Shown: positions 9,397-19,599 of the stretch, in pieces
Numbering within the stretch: position 1 is the first letter of the stretch
Layout: each line of letters starts with the position of its first letter
From: Paraburkholderia haematera
GTDB taxonomy: Bacteria; Pseudomonadota; Gammaproteobacteria; Burkholderiales; Burkholderiaceae
Length of the DNA stretch: 64,000 nucleotides
Assembly (NCBI RefSeq): GCF_905220975.1
Contig: NZ_CAJNBK010000016.1
Location: forward strand, 62,001 to 126,000
Direction: 5' to 3'
Notes under the pieces: generated by a model
Database searches by the model: none
Told to the model about the DNA's origin: nothing
Seen by the model: only the letters and a program-made list of their open reading frames with translations
Position numbers and translations under genes: made by a program

Positions 9397-10878
9397 ATGT
9401 ATCTCGGCATCGACCTCGGCACGTCCGAAGTGAAAGTCCTGCTGCTCGCCTCCGATGGACGCGTGATCGGCACCGCAGGCTCACCCTTTACCGTTTCGCG
9501 CCCGCATCAGCGCTGGGCCGAACAGAATCCCGAAGATTGGTGGGCCGGCACGCGCACGGCGCTGGCCGCGTTGCGCGCCAGACATCCGGACGAGTTCGCG
9601 CAGATTCGCGGCATTGGCCTCTCGGGGCAGATGCACGGGGCCGTGCTGCTGGATTCACGCAATCGCGTCTTGCGGCCCGCGATCCTGTGGAACGACATGC
9701 GCAGCGACAAGGAATGCGCGGAGCTGACCGAGCGCGCGCCGGAGTTGCACACCGTGGCCGGCAATCTCGCGATGCCCGGTTTCACCGCGCCGAAGCTGCT
9801 ATGGGTTGCACGCCACGAACCGGAAATCTTCGCGCAAACCGCCTGCGTACTGCTGCCGAAGGACTACTTGCGCCTGCAACTGACGGGCGGCAAGGTGTCC
9901 GATCCCTCGGATGCAGCCGGCACGCTGTGGCTCGACGTCGCCAAACGCGACTGGTCCGATTCATTGCTCGCCGCCTGCAACATGACGCGCGCGCAGATGC
10001 CCAGCCTGTGCGAAGGCAGCGCGCCGTCCGGCACCCTGCTCCCCGAGGTGGCCCGCGAGTTCGGTTTGAGCGACGGCGTGATCGTCGCGGCCGGCGGCGG
10101 CGACAACGCCACGAGCGCGATCGGGATCGGCGCGACGCAACCGGGCGACGGCTTCGTCTCGCTCGGCACGTCGGGCGTGTTGTGCGTGGTCGGCGACAGT
10201 TTCCGGCCGAACCCCGCCTCCGCGGTGCACGCGTTCTGTCACGCGATTCCGGATCGCTGGCATCAGATGAGCGTGGTGCTGTCGGCGGCAAGCTGTTTGC
10301 GCTGGGTCTGCAAGCTCACCTCAACCGACGAACCGACCCTGCTCGCCGAAATCGAGGCGCTCCCCGCAGAGGCATTGACCACCGCCCCACTCTTTCTGCC
10401 CTATCTGTCCGGTGAACGCACGCCGCACAACGACCCGTACGCGCAAGGCGTGTTCTTCGGCATGAATCACGCGACCGATCGCGCGTTGCTCGGCTACGCG
10501 GTGCTCGAAGGCGTGACGCTCGCGCTCACCGACGGCCTCGACGCGTTGCGCGCGGCCGGCACCGAAGCGAAGGCGCTGTCCCTGCTCGGCGGCGGCGCGC
10601 GCAGCGACTACTGGGCACAACTGCTCGCGGACGCGCTCGATACCGCCACCCGCAAGCACGGCGGCGGCGAAACCGGCGCGGCGCTCGGTGCGGCACGCCT
10701 CGGCTGGCTGGCTGCGGGCGGCGACCCGGCCAAAGTGCTCACCAAGCCGCCGATCGAAAAGGAGTTCACGCCCGACCCGCGACGGCATGCCGAACTGCGT
10801 CACCGGCTCGAAGCGTATCGCGCGCTCTACCGCCACGTGCGGCCGCTGTTCGACCCCGCGCGGCAACCGCTCGCCTAA
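9397..10878 (+). CDS. xylB: Xylulokinase
   Basis: A 493-residue FGGY kinase. It opens MYLGIDLGTSEVKVLLLA (phosphate loop), has the xylulokinase hallmark LSGQMHGAVLLD (about 75-86), ILWNDMR, and GGGDNA with the catalytic-base Asp236. LPYLSGERTPHND is the usual C-terminal-domain signature. It phosphorylates D-xylulose to xylulose 5-phosphate. Gene order after dalD supports a two-step arabinitol pathway. The start is preceded by GAAGG. It is the second of three FGGY kinases in this window and is clearly different from the one at 106-1650. Confidence 0.93.
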   Translation: MYLGIDLGTSEVKVLLLASDGRVIGTAGSPFTVSRPHQRWAEQNPEDWWAGTRTALAALRARHPDEFAQIRGIGLSGQMHGAVLLDSRNRVLRPAILWNDMRSDKECAELTERAPELHTVAGNLAMPGFTAPKLLWVARHEPEIFAQTACVLLPKDYLRLQLTGGKVSDPSDAAGTLWLDVAKRDWSDSLLAACNMTRAQMPSLCEGSAPSGTLLPEVAREFGLSDGVIVAAGGGDNATSAIGIGATQPGDGFVSLGTSGVLCVVGDSFRPNPASAVHAFCHAIPDRWHQMSVVLSAASCLRWVCKLTSTDEPTLLAEIEALPAEALTTAPLFLPYLSGERTPHNDPYAQGVFFGMNHATDRALLGYAVLEGVTLALTDGLDALRAAGTEAKALSLLGGGARSDYWAQLLADALDTATRKHGGGETGAALGAARLGWLAAGGDPAKVLTKPPIEKEFTPDPRRHAELRHRLEAYRALYRHVRPLFDPARQPLA

Positions 10879-10956
10879 CCGGCCAAGCACGGCTGGTTCC
10901 CGTTGAGAGGCGAGGACCGGCTGCTATCATCGGCGCACTTCAAGCGAACCGTCACC

Positions 10957-11904
10957 GTGCCCAAGTCCACAGAAAAATTAGATCTTGCTACCCGCGCCGC
11001 GTGGCTCTACTACGTCGCAGGCAATACCCAGAACGAGATCGCCGAGAAACTCCAGGTGTCACGCCCGGTCGCGCAGCGGCTGGTCGCCTTCGCGGTGGAA
11101 AAGAACCTGATTCGCGTGCGCGTCGATCACAAACTGGCCGATTGCCTCGCGCTCGCCGATCAACTCTCGAAGCGCTACGGCCTGAGCATGTGCGAAGTCG
11201 TACCGATCGACAGCGACACCTCGGAGGAAGTCGACCGCAAGCTGGCGGTGGCCGGCGCGCAGGTCATGGAACGCTATCTCAGCGAAGAAAAGCCGATGGT
11301 GGTCGCCGTGAGCAGCGGCCGTACGCTGAAGGCCGCGGTCGATCAGATCGCCCAGCTGGAGCGTCCGCAGCACCGGTTGGTATCCATGGTCGGGGCGATC
11401 GCCTCGGACGGCTCGTCGAACCGCTACGACGTCGCGCTGCACATTTCGGAGAAGACCGGCGGCAAGCATTTTCTGCTGCCCGCGCCGTTGCTCGCCGATA
11501 GCGAGGCCGAGCGCGTGCAGTGGTGCAATCACCGGCTATACCGGATCGTCGAATCGCTGTCGGCCAAGGCGGATGTCGCGTTCGTCGGCATCGGCAATAT
11601 CGGGCCGAAATGTCCGCTGCACGAAGACGGCTTTATCACGTCCGCGGAAGTGAAGGAGTTGATGCAGAACGGTGCGGTGGCCGAAATGCTCGGCCTGCCA
11701 ATCGATGCGGCCGGCGCACACGTCGAATCGCCGACCGGCCGGCGCGTCACCAGCATCGCGCTAGACTCGCCGCCGCGGCGCCCCACCATCGGGTTTGCCG
11801 GCGGCGAGCGCAAGCGCGAGGCGGTGATCGCGGTGCTCAAAGGCGGCTGGTTGTCGGGGCTGGTAACCGACGAGTTGTGCGCGCGAGCGGCGCTCGAAGC
11901 CTGA
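10957..11904 (+). CDS. SorC/DeoR-type sugar-binding transcriptional regulator
   Basis: A regulator with an N-terminal helix-turn-helix (AAWLYYVAGNTQNEIAEKL, then SRPVAQRLV) and a large C-terminal sugar-phosphate isomerase-like effector domain (PF04198). Family features include VSSGRTLKAAVDQ, FVGIGNIG and TSIALDSPPRRPTIGFAGG. I place the start at the GTG at 10957 (315 residues, VPKSTEKLDLATRA), where homologous regulators normally begin. An ATG at 10903 in the same frame would add 18 unlikely residues. The gene follows xylB by 78 bp and converges on the smoK-like operon, so it probably controls both arms of the polyol system in response to a phosphorylated sugar or polyol. Confidence 0.85.
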   Translation: MPKSTEKLDLATRAAWLYYVAGNTQNEIAEKLQVSRPVAQRLVAFAVEKNLIRVRVDHKLADCLALADQLSKRYGLSMCEVVPIDSDTSEEVDRKLAVAGAQVMERYLSEEKPMVVAVSSGRTLKAAVDQIAQLERPQHRLVSMVGAIASDGSSNRYDVALHISEKTGGKHFLLPAPLLADSEAERVQWCNHRLYRIVESLSAKADVAFVGIGNIGPKCPLHEDGFITSAEVKELMQNGAVAEMLGLPIDAAGAHVESPTGRRVTSIALDSPPRRPTIGFAGGERKREAVIAVLKGGWLSGLVTDELCARAALEA

Positions 11905-12062
11905 GCGCGGCGGACAAAAACCGCTTACCCGGTCAAGACGTGTTCGCGACGCGTTGTCCACGCGGGCGCCGCTCGAAACCCGTGCGCGGCGCTTGCCACG
12001 GCAACTTATCCCGAGCGTAATTGAAGGCCAGCGGCGCGCCCGCCGCCGGCTAATTCACTGAC

Positions 12063-13172
<1,110 letters not shown>

Positions 13173-13254
13173 GATGTGTCTCCGTGTATTGCTCTTACTG
13201 CGTTAATTCGTCTATCCAGGTACTGTGCCCAATACGGTGCCAACGCGGCCACGC

Positions 13255-13968
13255 TTACGGCGCCGCTGCCGTCGCGCTCAGCGTCCATTGCGCGACCAGT
13301 TCCGGCAACTGCAGCATGTCGTCGAAAACGTGACGTGCGCCGGCTGCATGTAACGCGTCGATCTGCGCATCGCTCGCATGACCGCCGCCGATAAAACCCA
13401 GCACCGTCATGCCTGCCGCGGCGGCCGCCGTCACGCCCGTCACGCTGTCTTCCACGACGAGGCAGGCCGACGGCGCAAGTCCAACGCCTAGCGCGGCAGC
13501 GAGATAGACATCGGGCGCAGGCTTCGGATTCGGCACCGCATCGGCGCAAAAGAGCCGATTGCCGAAAAACTTCACGAGACCCGTGCGCACCAGCACGTTC
13601 TCCACATACGGCCGGAAACTGTTGCTCGCGCAGGCTTTGGTGAGCGGCACCTGCGCGAGCGCGGCTTCGATTCCAACCACTGCCGGCGCCTGCATCGCCG
13701 CCGCTTCCACCGCTCGGCGGATCGCTTCGATATCCTCGTCGCTGAGCCTCTTGCCAAGTTGCGCCGCCGTGCCTTCCAGCACCTTTTCGATCCGCAAGCC
13801 GAGCAATGGCAGCACCACCGGTTCGACATCGGCATCGGGCCAGCGCGCTTCGAGTTCGTGCACCAGCATGCGCGCCGCCACGGCTTCGCTGTCGATCAGC
13901 ACGCCGTCGCAATCGCAGATCAGTGCGAATTGACCGACAGTCGTGCTTGCACTCGTGCCTGACGTCAT
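13255..13968 (-). CDS. HAD-superfamily phosphatase inside the polyol operon
   Basis: A 237-residue HAD-IA hydrolase related to beta-phosphoglucomutase and YniC-type sugar-phosphate phosphatases. Motif I is CDCDGVLIDSE (Asp19 nucleophile, Asp21), motif II lies around KACASNS, motif III around KPAPDVY, and motif IV is VVEDSVTGV. Its ATG overlaps the stop of the preceding permease (ATGA), so it is clearly part of the operon. A role in dephosphorylating a polyol or ketose phosphate, as detoxification or recycling, is inferred. A mutase function is less likely because nothing else in the operon needs one. Confidence 0.87.
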   Translation of the reverse strand: MTSGTSASTTVGQFALICDCDGVLIDSEAVAARMLVHELEARWPDADVEPVVLPLLGLRIEKVLEGTAAQLGKRLSDEDIEAIRRAVEAAAMQAPAVVGIEAALAQVPLTKACASNSFRPYVENVLVRTGLVKFFGNRLFCADAVPNPKPAPDVYLAAALGVGLAPSACLVVEDSVTGVTAAAAAGMTVLGFIGGGHASDAQIDALHAAGARHVFDDMLQLPELVAQWTLSATAAAP

Positions 13969-14840
13969 TTGACCGCCCCGAACGTAAGGCCGCGCACCAG
14001 TTGCTTCTGCGACAACCAGCCGACGATCAGGATCGGTGCCACCGCGAGCAGCGACGCAGCGGAAAGCTTCGCCCAGAACAAACCCTCAGGACTCGAATAG
14101 GACGCGATGAACACGGTCAGCGGCGCGGCATTCGAACTCGACAGATTGATACTCCAGAACGCTTCGTTCCAGGACAGGATCACCAGCAGGAGCGCGGTGG
14201 AGGCGAGCCCCGGCAACGACATCGGCATTAGCAGGTAGACGATTTCCTGCCAGGTCGCCGCGCCGTCGATCCGACCGGCTTCGAGAATGTCGCGCGGAAT
14301 TTCAGCGAAGTACGTGAACGACATCCACACCGCAATCGGCAGATTGATCAGCGTGTAGACGATCACCAGTCCGGACACCGTATCGAGCAGCCCGCTGTTT
14401 TTCCACAGCAGATAGATCGGCACCAGCACGCCGACCGACGGCATCATCTTGGTCGACAGCATCCACAGCAGCACTTTCTGCGTGCGGCGCGTCGGAAAGA
14501 AAGCCATCGCGTACGCGGCCGGTACGGCGAGAATCAGGCACAGCACCGTGACGCCCGCCGAGATCAGGATCGAATTCCACGCGAACGAAAAGTAGTTGCT
14601 GCGCGCGAACACCTCGCGGAAGCTGTCGAGCGTCGGGATGAAAAACAGCGACGACGAATACGCCTGCTGCTCCGTCTTGAACGCGGTGATCGTCATCCAG
14701 AAGATCGGAAAGAACAACAGCAGCGCGACCAGCCATGCGATCACGCCGGGAATGCCGCGGCGAATCGCGTCGAACGGCGACTTGGCCGGTACGCTCATAG
14801 ACGTCGTGGTGGACGCCGGTGTAGAGGCAACGTGGCTCAT
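13965..14840 (-). CDS. smoG: Polyol ABC importer permease, SmoG/MtlG type
   Basis: A 291-residue inner-membrane permease of the MalG family with six predicted membrane segments. The EAA loop reads EAGRIDGAATWQEIVYLLMP, the coupling site for the ATPase. The cytoplasmic N-terminus is Ser/Thr-rich. Both ends are coupled: its ATG overlaps the preceding permease stop at 14837-14840, and its own stop overlaps the HAD start at 13965-13968. It forms a heterodimer with the permease encoded at 14837-15772. Confidence 0.92.
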   Translation of the reverse strand: MSHVASTPASTTTSMSVPAKSPFDAIRRGIPGVIAWLVALLLFFPIFWMTITAFKTEQQAYSSSLFFIPTLDSFREVFARSNYFSFAWNSILISAGVTVLCLILAVPAAYAMAFFPTRRTQKVLLWMLSTKMMPSVGVLVPIYLLWKNSGLLDTVSGLVIVYTLINLPIAVWMSFTYFAEIPRDILEAGRIDGAATWQEIVYLLMPMSLPGLASTALLLVILSWNEAFWSINLSSSNAAPLTVFIASYSSPEGLFWAKLSAASLLAVAPILIVGWLSQKQLVRGLTFGAVK

Positions 14841-15772
14841 TTTTCGTACTCCCCTTTCAGGTTCTTCGCGAGCATCCGCACCAGGAAGAACGACACGATG
14901 TTAGCCAGCACGACAGCGAGAATGCCGCCCGCCGAAGCGAGACCGACGTCGAACTGTTGCAGGCCCAGCGAATAGATCAGGTACGACAGATTGGTGGTCG
15001 CGGTGCCCGGACCGCCGCCCGTGGTCGTATAGATTTCGGCGAAGATCGACAACAGGAAAATCGTCTCCATCATCACCACCACCGCGATCGCCCGTTTCAG
15101 GTGAGGCAGCGTGATGTAGAAGAACATCGAAAACGGGCCGGCACCGTCAATGCGCGCCGCTTCCTTCTGCTCCTGATCGAGCGACTGGATCGCGGTGAAC
15201 AGAATCAGGAACGCGAACGGCAGCCACTGCCACGCGACGATCATGATCACCGCCGTCAGCGGATAGTCGGCGAACCAGTCGATCGGCTGCAGGCCGATCG
15301 CGCGCATGCCCTGCGCGATCAGGCCATACACCGGGTGCAGAATCATGTTCTTCCAGATCAGCGCGCTGACCGTCGGCATCACGAAGAACGGCGCGATCGC
15401 CAGCAACCGGGCAACACCCTGCCCGTAGAACTTACGGTCGAACAGGATCGCCATCAGCACGCCGCCGACCACCGTGATCACCAGAACCGAGATGATCAGT
15501 TCGAGCGTGTGCCCGATCGACGGTCCGAATGACGGGTCGGTTGCGAGATATTTGTAGTTGTCGAATCCGGCAAAACCTTTGAGATCCGGATTCAATAAGT
15601 TGTAGCGCGAGAACGAAAACCAGATCGTCATCGCCAGCGGAATCGCCATCCACAGCACGAGTACCGCCACTGAGGGCGACACTAGCCAGCGGGCGGAATT
15701 GGCTTTACGGATTTCGCGTTCTTTTTCTGTCTGGGGATGGGCATGCATGAGAGGTAGGCGCAGAGGACGCAT
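14837..15772 (-). CDS. smoF: Polyol ABC importer permease, SmoF/MtlF type
   Basis: A MalF-family permease of 311 residues from the ATG at 15770-15772, which has AGGTGG six bases upstream. The in-frame sequence further out to 15904 has no ribosome site and looks non-coding. Six membrane segments are visible, and the EAA loop is EAARIDGAGPFSMFFYITLP. It is the first permease after the binding-protein gene, from which it is separated by about 220 bp containing a hairpin. Confidence 0.9.
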   Translation of the reverse strand: MRPLRLPLMHAHPQTEKEREIRKANSARWLVSPSVAVLVLWMAIPLAMTIWFSFSRYNLLNPDLKGFAGFDNYKYLATDPSFGPSIGHTLELIISVLVITVVGGVLMAILFDRKFYGQGVARLLAIAPFFVMPTVSALIWKNMILHPVYGLIAQGMRAIGLQPIDWFADYPLTAVIMIVAWQWLPFAFLILFTAIQSLDQEQKEAARIDGAGPFSMFFYITLPHLKRAIAVVVMMETIFLLSIFAEIYTTTGGGPGTATTNLSYLIYSLGLQQFDVGLASAGGILAVVLANIVSFFLVRMLAKNLKGEYEK

Positions 15773-15921
15773 GATTGACCACCTGTTCGGTAATGCGCGG
15801 GCTGTCCAGTGAAGACACCGCCTTAGCCGTATCACTCGCCGAGACGCCAGACGATGTCGCGACGCATAAGTGGCAAGTGCGTGGCAAATGAGTGCCGAGG
15901 ACAACCCACTGTGCTGCGTGA

Positions 15922-15945
15922 GCCGGCTGACGGGCGTCAGCCGGC
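15922..15945 (-). terminator. Strong intergenic hairpin between binding-protein and permease genes
   Basis: A perfect 10-bp inverted repeat, GCCGGCTGAC and GTCAGCCGGC with a 4-base loop, lies 50-73 bp after the binding-protein stop. There is no T-run. As in the other sugar operon here, the likely effect is mRNA stabilisation or partial termination that keeps permease expression below that of the binding protein. Confidence 0.6.
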
Positions 15946-15994
15946 GCGTTTCACGTTACGTTGCAATGCTCGCGTTGCGGCTTAACACTGCGGC

Positions 15995-17317
15995 TTACTT
16001 CTGATAGCCGGCTTGCTGCACGGCGCGGTTCGCCGTTGCCTGCCCGGCTGCCAGCGCCTGATCGACCGTCATCTGACCGGCAACCGCACCGGAGATGCTC
16101 TGACCGACCACCGTGCCGAACGACTGGAACTCAGGAATGCCGACGAACTGCACACCGGTGTACGGCACCGGCTTCAGCGTCGGATGGTCCGGATCCGCCG
16201 TTTCGATGGCCTTCAGCACGAAGTCGCCGAACGGTGCGGCCTGCTTGTATTCAGGGCGCGCGTACGTCGATTGACGCGTTCCCGGCGGCACCGAAGCCCA
16301 GCCTTCATCCTTCGCGACCAGTTCGATGTACTGCTTCGACGTAGCCCACGCGATGAACTTCTTCGCCGAGTCAGCCTGCTTCGATGACTTCGGAATGGCC
16401 AGCGCCCACGCCCACAGCCAATGCGAACCCTTCGGCGTGACCGCCGTCGGCGCCGCCGCAAAGCCCACCTTGTCGGCGATCTGCGACTGCTGCTTGTTGT
16501 AGAGCATGCCGGCGGCCACCGTTGCATCGATCCACATCGCGCACTTGCCCGAGGACATCAACGTGAGGTTTTCGTTAAAGCCGTTCGAACTCGCTCCCGG
16601 AGGGCCGTCTTTCTTCAATAGATCGACGTAGAACGAAATGGCCTTCTTCCATTCCGGCGACGTGAGCTGCGCTTGCCACTTGTCGTCGAACCAGCGGCCG
16701 CCGAAGGTGTTCACCACCGTCGTCGCGTACGCCATGTTTTCGCCCCAGCCGGCTTTGCCGCGCAGACAAATGCCGTACATGCCGTTGGCCTTGTCCGTGA
16801 GCTTGTCGGCGAATTGCGCGATCTGCTCGTAGGTCGGTTGGTCGGGCATCTTCAGGCCCTTGGCCGCAAACAGATCCTTGCGGTAGTACGTCATCGAGCT
16901 TTCGACGTAGAACGGCAACGCGTACAACTGGCCGCCGCTCGAGAGGCCGTCGCGGGCCGTCTTCACGACGTCGTTCAGATCGTAATCGGCGGGCAGGCCG
17001 GTGAGCGGCGTGAGCCAGCCGCGCTTGCCCCATTGCGGTGTTTCGTACGCGCCGATCGTCATCACGTCGAACTGGCCGCTGCCGGTCGTGATGTCGGTGG
17101 TGGCGCGCTGACGCAGCACGTTTTCTTCGAGAATCACCCAGTTGAGCTTGATGTCCGGATTTGCCTGCTCGAAAGCGGGCGAGAGCTTCTTCAGCTCGAT
17201 CATGTCCGGATTGTTCAACGTGGCGATCGTCACCGTGGCCGCCTGAGCGCTCAACGCAAAGCAGGCAAGCGCACCGGCACTTAGCGCCTTCAGCGCGGAT
17301 TGGGTAGCTGGTTTCAT
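15995..17317 (-). CDS. smoE: Periplasmic polyol-binding protein, SmoE/MtlE type
   Basis: A 440-residue extracellular solute-binding protein of the MalE-like family 1. Residues 1-26 are a signal peptide (ACFALSAQA), then ATVTIATLNNPDMIELKKL, the usual opening of sorbitol/mannitol binding proteins. YGICLRGKAGWGEN and MWIDATVAAG are also typical. AAAGGAGA precedes the ATG. It delivers polyol to the SmoF/SmoG permeases. The exact ligand is inferred from the neighbouring sorbitol-type and arabinitol-type dehydrogenases. Confidence 0.9.
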   Translation of the reverse strand: MKPATQSALKALSAGALACFALSAQAATVTIATLNNPDMIELKKLSPAFEQANPDIKLNWVILEENVLRQRATTDITTGSGQFDVMTIGAYETPQWGKRGWLTPLTGLPADYDLNDVVKTARDGLSSGGQLYALPFYVESSMTYYRKDLFAAKGLKMPDQPTYEQIAQFADKLTDKANGMYGICLRGKAGWGENMAYATTVVNTFGGRWFDDKWQAQLTSPEWKKAISFYVDLLKKDGPPGASSNGFNENLTLMSSGKCAMWIDATVAAGMLYNKQQSQIADKVGFAAAPTAVTPKGSHWLWAWALAIPKSSKQADSAKKFIAWATSKQYIELVAKDEGWASVPPGTRQSTYARPEYKQAAPFGDFVLKAIETADPDHPTLKPVPYTGVQFVGIPEFQSFGTVVGQSISGAVAGQMTVDQALAAGQATANRAVQQAGYQK

Positions 17318-17414
17318 GTGTTGTCTCCTTTCTCGTACGTTATGTGATGCTGCGTTTGTTCTACGAAAATGACGAAGGGTGAAGCGGATTCAGCACGTCC
17401 ACGCTGTTATCCGC

Positions 17415-18197
17415 TCAGCTCATCCAGTTCCCGCCGTCGACGTTCAGGGTTTGCGCGGTGATGTAATCGGCATCCGCCGACGCGAGAAACAGGGCGGCGC
17501 CGGTCAGATCCTCCGGCACACCCATCCGGCCGAGCGGCACCGCTTCACCGACCAGGCGCTTCTTCTCGCCGAGCGGCCGGTTTTCATAGCGGGCGAAGAG
17601 CGCGTCGACCTCGTTCCACATCGGCGTATCGACGACGCCCGGCGCAATGCCGTTCACATTGATCTTGTGCGGCGCAAGGGCCAAGGCGGCGGATTGCGTG
17701 TAGCTGAGGACGGCGGCTTTGGTTGCGCAGTAGTGCGACACCAGGGCCTCGCCGCGCCGGCCGGCTTGTGACGACATATTGATGATCTTGCCGCCGCGGC
17801 CCTGCTCGACCATTTGGCGGGCGACGCTTTGCATCAGGAAGAACATGCCCTTCACGTTGACCGCGAAGAGGCGGTCGAACACGTCCCAGGATTCGTCGAG
17901 GATCGGGCGCATATCGAAGAGCGCCGCGTTGTTGAACAGGATGTCGACATGGCCGAAGCGCGCGAGCGTACTCGCGAGGATGCGTTCGATATCCTCGCGG
18001 CGCGTCACGTCGGCACTCACGGTCAGCACGCGGTCGCCGTAAGCGTCGACGAGCGCGTCGCCGAAACTGTCCGCCGGCTTGACATCGACCAGCACGCAAC
18101 GCGCGCCTTCGTCCAGATAGCGCCGGGCCACGGCCTCACCGATCCCGCTTGCCGCGCCCGTCAGAATGGCCACCTTGTCTTGCAATCGTGCCGCCAC
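17415..18197 (-). CDS. smoS: Sorbitol (L-iditol) 2-dehydrogenase, SmoS-like SDR
   Basis: A classical short-chain dehydrogenase, 260 residues from a GTG at 18195-18197 that has CGGAGA six bases upstream. Upstream codons to 18260 have no ribosome site. It has the NAD motif TGAASGIGEA, the structural motif NNAALFD, the catalytic Ser of INMSSQAGRRGEA and Tyr/Lys in YCATKAA. INMSSQAGRRGEA, the NVNGIAPGVVD region and the C-terminal NVDGGNWMS are near-identical, from memory, to Rhodobacter SmoS. The reaction is D-glucitol to fructose, and often galactitol to tagatose. It heads the leftward transport operon, so dehydrogenase and importer are probably co-transcribed. Confidence 0.88.
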   Translation of the reverse strand: MAARLQDKVAILTGAASGIGEAVARRYLDEGARCVLVDVKPADSFGDALVDAYGDRVLTVSADVTRREDIERILASTLARFGHVDILFNNAALFDMRPILDESWDVFDRLFAVNVKGMFFLMQSVARQMVEQGRGGKIINMSSQAGRRGEALVSHYCATKAAVLSYTQSAALALAPHKINVNGIAPGVVDTPMWNEVDALFARYENRPLGEKKRLVGEAVPLGRMGVPEDLTGAALFLASADADYITAQTLNVDGGNWMS

Positions 18198-18615
18198 TGC
18201 CTGTCTCCGGTTCGTTTCGCTTCTTGAGGCGCGGTGAGCGAACGCTCGTTGCGCGAACAATTGCTCTGCTTGTGATCGAATGATCGGATACGTACCGGGT
18301 CATGTCAAGGCGCTCGACCAGATTTCGATGGTGCAGCGCGGCAGGATCGCCACACCTCCTCTTCCGGCCCCGATCGGTACGAGACCAGCACTAATACGAG
18401 AAATCGGAGACGGCCAAGCTGTTTTCCGCTCAAGCCGCTGACAAAAAATCGAGATACGTTATATCATTTCGGCCTCGCTTCGCTTTGTGCTGGCGGCATG
18501 CGCGCAGACCGCCGCTACGCAGGGTTGACGGCGGCCCGCATGCCCCGACGACCGCCAAAGCGCGCCGCGCCTAAGTTTTGCGGTTCATTCAACTCTCACG
18601 CAGCAGGAATCAACG
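18198..18615. promoter_or_regulatory. Divergent intergenic region with a possible Zur/Fur-type site
   Basis: This 418-bp gap separates the leftward smoS operon from the rightward metal-importer operon and must hold both promoters. The AT-rich imperfect palindrome at 18453-18470 (GATACGTTATATCATTTC, 6 of 9 pairs complementary) contains the GTTATA core typical of proteobacterial Zur boxes. It lies about 145 bp before the metal-binding-protein start. I see no coding sequence in the gap. The Zur reading is tentative. Confidence 0.4.
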
Positions 18616-19599
18616 ATGAAGACATTCGGCTCGATGTTGAACGGGGCGCGCCGTGCGCTGACACTGTCGAAGACCGCGGCCACGGTCGCGACGGCCGCTG
18701 CGGCTTTCACGCTCAGTCACGGCGCGTTTGCCGCGGATGCGAAAATCCCGGTGGTGGCGGCGGAAAACTTTTACGGCGATGTCGTGCAGCAACTGGGCGG
18801 CGACCGCGTCGACGTAACGAGCATCCTCAGCAATCCGGATCAGGACCCGCATCTGTTCGAGGCCAGCCCGAAGACGGCGCGCGCCTTGCAACATGCAAGC
18901 CTTGTGGTCTACAACGGCGCCGACTACGATCCGTGGATGGCGAAACTGCTGGCCGCCTCGAAGAGCGCGAAGCGCGCCACGATCGTCGCCGCGGATCTCG
19001 TCGGTAAGAAAGGCGGCGATAATCCGCACCTCTGGTACGACCCGCAAACCATGCCGAAGGTGGCGCGCGCGGTGAGCGAGGCGCTCGTCGCGGCTGACCC
19101 GGCGCACAAGTCGGCGTACGATGCGAACCTCGCGAAGTTTCTCGATTCGCTGAAACCCATCGACGCCAAAGTCGCCGGTCTGCATGGCCGCTACGCCGGC
19201 GTGCCGGTGACGGCGACCGAGCCGGTGTTCGGCTATATGTCGGACGCGGTCGGCCTCTCGATGCGCAATCTGCGCTTCCAGATGGCGACGATGAACGACA
19301 CGGAAGCCAGTGCGGCCGATATCGCCGCATTCGAACGCGATCTGCGTGAAAAGCGCGTGCGCGTTCTGATCTATAACAGCCAGGCAACCGAGGCCCTGAC
19401 CAAACGCATGTTGAAGCTCGCGCAGCAATCGAAGGTGCCGACCATGAGCGTCACCGAAACCGAACCGGCCGGTAAGACCTATCAGACGTGGATGCTGACG
19501 CAGCTCGACGCGCTGGGCACGGCGTTGGCCGCGGGCGATGCGAGCGGAGCGAATGCGGCGGCGGCCACCACACCCCCCGCCAAAGGAAAAACCCAATGA
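18616..19599 (+). CDS. Zn/Mn ABC importer periplasmic binding protein, ZnuA/TroA family
   Basis: A 327-residue cluster-9 metal-binding protein with an N-terminal signal peptide (to about residue 40, GAFAADA). Candidate metal ligands are His79 (DPHLFE), His138 (NPHLWYDP), Glu202 (ATEPVFGY) and Glu281 or Glu283. The histidine-rich loop normal for zinc-specific ZnuA is absent. A His-His-Glu-acid set is closer to manganese-binding PsaA-type proteins, so zinc versus manganese is unresolved. The stop overlaps the ATPase start (ATGA). AGGA precedes the ATG. Confidence 0.9.
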   Translation: MKTFGSMLNGARRALTLSKTAATVATAAAAFTLSHGAFAADAKIPVVAAENFYGDVVQQLGGDRVDVTSILSNPDQDPHLFEASPKTARALQHASLVVYNGADYDPWMAKLLAASKSAKRATIVAADLVGKKGGDNPHLWYDPQTMPKVARAVSEALVAADPAHKSAYDANLAKFLDSLKPIDAKVAGLHGRYAGVPVTATEPVFGYMSDAVGLSMRNLRFQMATMNDTEASAADIAAFERDLREKRVRVLIYNSQATEALTKRMLKLAQQSKVPTMSVTETEPAGKTYQTWMLTQLDALGTALAAGDASGANAAAATTPPAKGKTQ

